Below are positions 15,705 through 19,233 of a stretch of 19,233 nucleotides of DNA, in pieces. A program made the position numbers and the translations under genes. Origin of the DNA: an uncultured bacterium (GTDB lineage: Bacteria; Verrucomicrobiota; Verrucomicrobiia; Opitutales; Intestinicryptomonadaceae); assembly GCA_905214995.1 (NCBI GenBank), contig CAJMOT010000035.1, forward strand, positions 1-19,233, given 5' to 3'. Positions within the stretch are counted from its first letter, which is position 1, and each line of letters opens with the position of its first letter. Under the pieces are notes generated by a model, which was not told the DNA's origin, ran no database searches, and saw only the letters and a list, made by a program, of their open reading frames with translations.

Positions 15705-16301
15705 TCAGACCACGAGGCAGGCCTGCACGCCCGGCCCGTGGACGCCCTCGACGAGCACGCCTTCCACGTCCGTGGTTTTTGACGGGCCGGAAATCGCTAT
15801 CGCATACGGGCAGTCCGCCATTTTTGCAAGCCCCTCGGGAATCGTCCTGACTATGGATTTTTCCTCGACGACTGCGACGTGCACCCACGGGGCGATGCTC
15901 GCGAGCCTGTCGGAGGTCGAAGAGTCCTTCAGCACGACGGCTCCGCTTTCGGCTATCGCAAAGGCGGCGCGGGTTATCCCGAAATCGAAGGAGTCGGGGT
16001 CATTCCGGTCGAAATCGCGCGATATTTCAAAATGCTTTTCAAGCCCGAAAGCCGTGCCGAGCGCCGCGTCGACGACGCCCTTTTTGCAGCCCTTGGATTT
16101 CAGAAAGTCCGCGAGCTTTTCGGGCGAGCTTATGACGTCGGCGCGGTTGCGGGAAAAATTCCTCTCGAAAATTTCCCGCGCGGTTCCGTCGCCGAGCGCG
16201 GCGAAAGATACCGTTTCCGAATCGTCGAAAGCGGGAAGCTCGTTTCCTGCGCGCGATTTTTCCGCCGCCCTTATCCTCTCCAAAAAGTCTTTCCTATCCA
16301 T
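15705..16301 (-). CDS. lutC: Lactate utilization protein LutC (LUD domain)
   Basis: LutC is the third subunit of the LutABC iron-sulfur lactate dehydrogenase complex, which oxidises L-lactate to pyruvate in the cytoplasm. The 198-residue product matches the LUD/YkgG family. The core has FGITRAAFAIAESGAVVL and the C-terminal signature ISGPSKTTDVEGVLVEGVHGP, ending close after it as in relatives. The ATG overlaps the lutB stop by 8 bases, so expression is coupled. No Shine-Dalgarno is visible in its A-rich upstream stretch. It is the last gene of lutABC and is followed by metF on the same strand. Confidence 0.93.
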   Translation of the reverse strand: MDRKDFLERIRAAEKSRAGNELPAFDDSETVSFAALGDGTAREIFERNFSRNRADVISSPEKLADFLKSKGCKKGVVDAALGTAFGLEKHFEISRDFDRNDPDSFDFGITRAAFAIAESGAVVLKDSSTSDRLASIAPWVHVAVVEEKSIVRTIPEGLAKMADCPYAIAISGPSKTTDVEGVLVEGVHGPGVQACLVV

Positions 16302-17667
16302 TTTTTTTGAACCATTCTCTAAATTCGCCGCCCCTGAATTTTGGGAGCGTGCGGGTTTTCAGCCACCTGCCGAGAGGCCCGATTCTGAGGGAGTCTATCG
16401 GCAGCTTCGCGAGCCTGTTGAGCGGAACCGCGGCGCGCCAGACTTTCGGCGAGGACGCAACGGAGCTCCACGGTTTGAAGCCGATGTCGTTTGCGACTTT
16501 CAGCGACTTGGTTTTAACGAGGTCGCGCATTTTCAGAATCAGGTCGGGGAGGGGGATTTTCGAGGGGCATTCCTCGGCGCACCCGCCGCAGAGCGAGCAC
16601 GCCTTTGGGAGATCGGCATACTCCCCGATTTTGTCGCCCGCCAGCAGCGGCGACAGCACTATTCCGAGCGGCCCGGGGTAGACCGCCCTGTATCCGTGCC
16701 CGCCCACGAGCCTGAACACGGGACAGCGGTTCATGCACGCCCCGCACCTTATGCATTTGAGTATGTCCGAAAATTCGCTCCCCAAAATGCGGCTTCTGCC
16801 GTTGTCGAGAAAGACGACGTACATTTCTTCGGGGCTGTTTTTCGCCTTCCCGGGGCCGGCGACGAAGTCGGTGTACACCGTGCTGTTTTGCGCCGTCGCG
16901 CTGCGCCCGAGCAGGTTGAGGAATACCGCGAGCTCGCGCGCGGAGGGGATTACCTTCTCGAATCCGACGAGAGCGATGTGCGTCTTTGCGCCCGCCATTG
17001 AAAAGCGCGCGTTGCCCTCGTTTGTGGCGAGCACGAGCGCCCCCTCTTTCGCGAGCACATAGTTTGCGCCCGACACCACGGCGTCCGCGGAAAAATATTT
17101 TTTTCGCAGATATTTGCGCGCGGCGAGCGTGATGTGCTGCGGGTCTTCGTCGTATTCGGCGATCCCGTGGCTTTCAAAGGATTTGGCAATGTCGCGGCGC
17201 GTGCGGTGGATTGCGGGCTTTACGATGTGCGATGGCTTTTCGCGTTCCAACTGGATTATGAGCTCGCCGAGGTCGGTCTCGACGGCGTCTATGCCGCGCC
17301 CACCGAGGAATTCGTTTAGCCCTATTTCCTCGGTGGTCATGCTCTTTATTTTGAGGACGTTTTTTGCGCTTTTGGCCTCGAGTATTCCGAGTATGATTTC
17401 GCGCGCCTCCGCTGCGTCCGATGCGAACAGGACTTTCGCGCCGTTCTTTTCAAGGCTGTCCGCCGCGCGCTCCACGAGCCCCGAAAGCGGCAGCGACTTT
17501 ATGGCGTTGGCGAGCTCGCGCAAGCGCATAACCCTGCCGTCTTCGGGGTAGGCTGCGGCGAGGCACTTTTTGCGCCCCTCGGTGCTCGCAACGCTCGCGT
17601 CGGTCAGCGCCTTTTTGACGGAGGGCGAAAGGTTTTTGGCGAATTCGTCTATCGTCTGGACGCTCAT
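16294..17667 (-). CDS. lutB: Lactate utilization iron-sulfur protein LutB
   Basis: LutB (LldF family) is the electron-carrying subunit of the lactate oxidation complex. The 457-residue product has an N-terminal LUD domain (about 60-300, with ADAVVSGANYVLAKEGALVL) followed by two 4Fe-4S motifs: CIRCGACMNRCPVF (Cys305, 308, 311, 315) and CSLCGGCAEECPSKIPL (Cys357, 360, 363, 367). The C-terminal tail contains the family segment around LRIGPLGRWLKTRTLPKF. The ATG at 17665-17667 overlaps the lutA stop as ATGA, and a GGGGGG stretch lies 8 bases upstream. An in-frame extension to 17793 is shadow sequence inside lutA. All eight cysteines are intact, so the protein should be functional. Confidence 0.95.
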   Translation of the reverse strand: MSVQTIDEFAKNLSPSVKKALTDASVASTEGRKKCLAAAYPEDGRVMRLRELANAIKSLPLSGLVERAADSLEKNGAKVLFASDAAEAREIILGILEAKSAKNVLKIKSMTTEEIGLNEFLGGRGIDAVETDLGELIIQLEREKPSHIVKPAIHRTRRDIAKSFESHGIAEYDEDPQHITLAARKYLRKKYFSADAVVSGANYVLAKEGALVLATNEGNARFSMAGAKTHIALVGFEKVIPSARELAVFLNLLGRSATAQNSTVYTDFVAGPGKAKNSPEEMYVVFLDNGRSRILGSEFSDILKCIRCGACMNRCPVFRLVGGHGYRAVYPGPLGIVLSPLLAGDKIGEYADLPKACSLCGGCAEECPSKIPLPDLILKMRDLVKTKSLKVANDIGFKPWSSVASSPKVWRAAVPLNRLAKLPIDSLRIGPLGRWLKTRTLPKFRGGEFREWFKKNG

Positions 17668-18443
17668 TTGAAAATCCCCCCGTTTTTCATCGCGGCAAAG
17701 AACACTTCCGCCGCGTGCATGGTTTTGTATTTTATGCCGAGCCTGTTCGCTATCCCGCGCTGGTGCATCAGGCACGAGGTGTCCGCGGCGCACACGATGT
17801 CTGGATTGGCGGCGGCTATCGCGCGCACCTTATTTTCCCCCATCTCCGACGAGAGCTGCGGAAATACCACCGAAAATGTCCCTCCGAACCCGCAGCAGTC
17901 CGCGGAACCGTCGAATTCGGCGAGCTCAACTCCGTCTATGGAGCCGAGCAGCTTTCCGAGCGCGGCGGGCGTCCCGCTGCCCTTGCCGTGGCAGGAATTG
18001 TGGACGGCGATTTTCGCGTCGAGCCTGCCCGGAATTTTCTCGACGCCGAGCGCGTTGGCGAGGTAGTCGCAAAACTCCCACACCCTTCCGGCGAATGCGT
18101 CGACCGCCGCGCGCTCGGCTTCATCGGAGCCGCGAAAGGCGATTTTTGACGAATGGTACAGCATTGCCGCGCACGAGGCGCTGGGTACCACTATCGGGTT
18201 TGCGCTGGCGGAAAACGCCCGCATTGCGCTGCGCAGAACCCTTCTGGCGGACGCGAAGTCGCCGCTGTTGAAGGCGGGCTGGCCGCAGCACGTCTGGTCT
18301 TCGGGCAGGGCGACTGCCGCCCCGAAATGCCTCAAAATTTGAACCGCGTTTTTTGCGGCGTCGGGGAAAATCGAATCGCACAGGCAGGTGGCCATAAAGT
18401 CCACGCTTTTGCCGGCGATTCTGTCGGTTGGCGGATTGAACAT
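17664..18443 (-). CDS. lutA: Lactate utilization protein LutA (CCG domains)
   Basis: LutA is the cysteine-rich subunit of LutABC, with two CCG domains like those of heterodisulfide reductase HdrB and glycolate oxidase GlcF, which bind iron-sulfur clusters. The 259-residue product shows ATCLCDSIFPD (residues 18-28), DQTCCGQPAFNSGD (49-62), HNSCHGKG (148-155) and ADCCGFGGTFSVVFPQLSSE (181-200). The cysteine pairs 52-53 and 183-184 are intact. Length is near the family norm of about 240; the first about 15 residues are extra. It is first in lutABC and divergent from the HAD gene. No Shine-Dalgarno or convincing promoter could be placed in the 125-base spacer. No LutR-type regulator or lactate permease lies in the window. 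Confidence 0.94.
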   Translation of the reverse strand: MFNPPTDRIAGKSVDFMATCLCDSIFPDAAKNAVQILRHFGAAVALPEDQTCCGQPAFNSGDFASARRVLRSAMRAFSASANPIVVPSASCAAMLYHSSKIAFRGSDEAERAAVDAFAGRVWEFCDYLANALGVEKIPGRLDAKIAVHNSCHGKGSGTPAALGKLLGSIDGVELAEFDGSADCCGFGGTFSVVFPQLSSEMGENKVRAIAAANPDIVCAADTSCLMHQRGIANRLGIKYKTMHAAEVFFAAMKNGGIFK

Positions 18444-18530
18444 TGCGAATATCGTTTTTGAAATGAAATGGTCTGCGCAAGACGCTAAACCCGATGCGGG
18501 GCTTCTGTAAAGCCAATATTCTCAAAATGC

Positions 18531-18558
18531 TTGCCATGCCGCCTCTTCCCTTCATTAT
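18531..18558 (+). promoter_or_regulatory. Candidate promoter for the HAD gene
   Basis: TTGCCA (18531-18536) and CATTAT (18553-18558) are separated by 16 bases. The ATG at 18569 is 10 bases past the -10, so the leader would be only a few bases. Confidence 0.45.
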
Positions 18559-18568
18559 TCGGCGGCCT

Positions 18569-19210
18569 ATGGAAAAAATGGACGCGCTTCTATTCGACTT
18601 CGACGGCGTCGTGGCGGACACCGAGAGCCAGTACACGCGCTTTTGGAACGGGGTCGCCGAAAGGTACGGGGCGGCCGGAGGCGCGGATTTCGCCCTGCGC
18701 ATAAAGGGGACTCCGCTCAAAAGGATATTCGCGGAGCGGTTCGCGCATTTGAACGCAGGCTGTCTTGCCGAGATTTCGGAAAGCCTTTCGGAGTTTGAAA
18801 AACGCCTTTCCTTCGAGCCGGTCAAGGGCGCAGTCGAATTTATATCCGCGGCGAGAAGCCGCGGCTTCAAGACGGCGCTCGTCACGAGTTCCGGAGCGGA
18901 AAAGATGCGCAGGGCGTTCGCGTCCACCGGCTACGGAAAACTCTTCGACGCGCTCGTGACGGCGGAGGACATCGAGAGGGGGAAGCCCGACCCGATGTGC
19001 TACCTGGCGGCCGCCGCCAAGCTCGGCTCCGAGCCGCGGCGGTGCGCGGCGTTCGAAGACTCCGTAGCGGGGCTCAAAGCGGGCAGGGCGGCGGGAATGT
19101 TCGCAGTGGGCCTGCTTACGACATTTCCCGAGTCGGAAATACTGCCGCTCTGCGACGCCGCAATCCCGGATTTCTCAAATGCCGAAATGATATTTTCGCT
19201 TCTGGAATAG
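18569..19210 (+). CDS. HAD-superfamily phosphatase/phosphomutase (beta-PGM-like)
   Basis: This 213-residue cytoplasmic subfamily IA HAD enzyme acts on a phosphorylated small molecule, probably a sugar phosphate or phosphoglycolate. All four HAD motifs are present: DFDGVVADTE (nucleophile Asp10, general acid/base Asp12), LVTSSG (Thr106 or Ser107), GKPDP (Lys139) and FEDSVAGLKAG (Glu163, Asp164). The GVVADTE and EDSxAG wording is typical of beta-phosphoglucomutase-like members. A small helical cap lies between motifs I and II. The ATG at 18569 is preferred for its promoter spacing; an ATG at 18578 is also possible. In-frame sequence back to 18494 is unlike the family. It is divergent from lutABC, and no direct metabolic link is evident. 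Confidence 0.9.
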   Translation: MEKMDALLFDFDGVVADTESQYTRFWNGVAERYGAAGGADFALRIKGTPLKRIFAERFAHLNAGCLAEISESLSEFEKRLSFEPVKGAVEFISAARSRGFKTALVTSSGAEKMRRAFASTGYGKLFDALVTAEDIERGKPDPMCYLAAAAKLGSEPRRCAAFEDSVAGLKAGRAAGMFAVGLLTTFPESEILPLCDAAIPDFSNAEMIFSLLE

Positions 19211-19233
19211 CCGCCGCGTTTCGGCGCGGCGGG
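19211..19233 (+). terminator. GC hairpin after the HAD gene (window edge)
   Basis: A perfect 8-bp stem pairs 19211-19218 with 19225-19232 around a 6-base loop and starts directly after the stop codon. The window ends one base later, so any T-run cannot be seen. Confidence 0.6.

Noticed and set aside
1..19233. tRNA genes, CRISPR arrays, insertion sequences, phage genes or defence systems
   Set aside because: I saw no direct-repeat array, transposase, integrase or cloverleaf-like sequence. All long frames are accounted for by the listed genes.

Overview
This GC-rich, tightly packed window has no RNA genes, mobile elements or CRISPR arrays that I could see, and no gene-free stretch longer than about 140 bases. 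The best guess for the source is a member of the PVC bacteria, probably Verrucomicrobiota (Opitutia-like). The main reason is the PSCyt2/PSD1 (DUF1549/DUF1553) - DUF1501 - PPC-domain cassette, a gene set expanded in Planctomycetota and Verrucomicrobiota. The TadA N-terminal layout and the large secreted clan GH-A glycoside hydrolase also fit. This assignment comes from family knowledge, not from a search.

Layout. Positions 1-1528 (minus) hold infA (IF-1), then a FecCD-type ABC permease and its ATPase, which runs off the left edge. The permease reading frame is broken near 1041-1048. Positions 1601-2203 (plus) hold tadA, divergent from infA and closed by a strong terminator. Positions 2275-4237 (minus) hold a DUF2157 polytopic membrane protein and its GDYXXLXY-like partner. 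Positions 4371-9739 (plus) hold a three-gene secreted cassette: a PSCyt2/PSD1 protein, a Tat-exported DUF1501 protein and an IPT/PPC-domain protein. The last two overlap by 7 bases. Positions 9837-13441 (minus) hold a 1058-residue exported glycoside hydrolase downstream of a YraN-family gene. Alanine racemase (alr) lies at 13577-14650 (plus) and metF at 14737-15627 (minus). Positions 15705-18443 (minus) hold lutABC, three overlapping genes for lactate oxidation. Positions 18569-19210 (plus) hold a HAD phosphatase.

Function. Housekeeping genes (initiation factor, tRNA editing, cell-wall D-alanine supply, one-carbon metabolism) are interleaved with catabolic and envelope genes (lactate oxidation, heme- or siderophore-type uptake, secreted carbohydrate degradation). 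The secreted cassette at 4371-9739 is the best candidate for an undescribed system. Its first member has lost the cysteine motifs that usually mark the family, including the CxxCH heme-type site, so this is probably a shortened, heme-free version of a cassette whose function is unknown.

Expression. Promoter-proximal genes here have no visible Shine-Dalgarno sequence. Several have sigma70-like boxes so close to the ATG that the mRNA would be leaderless or nearly so (yraN, metF, the HAD gene, the hydrolase). Most operon-internal genes have good Shine-Dalgarno sites or overlapping stop/start codons.
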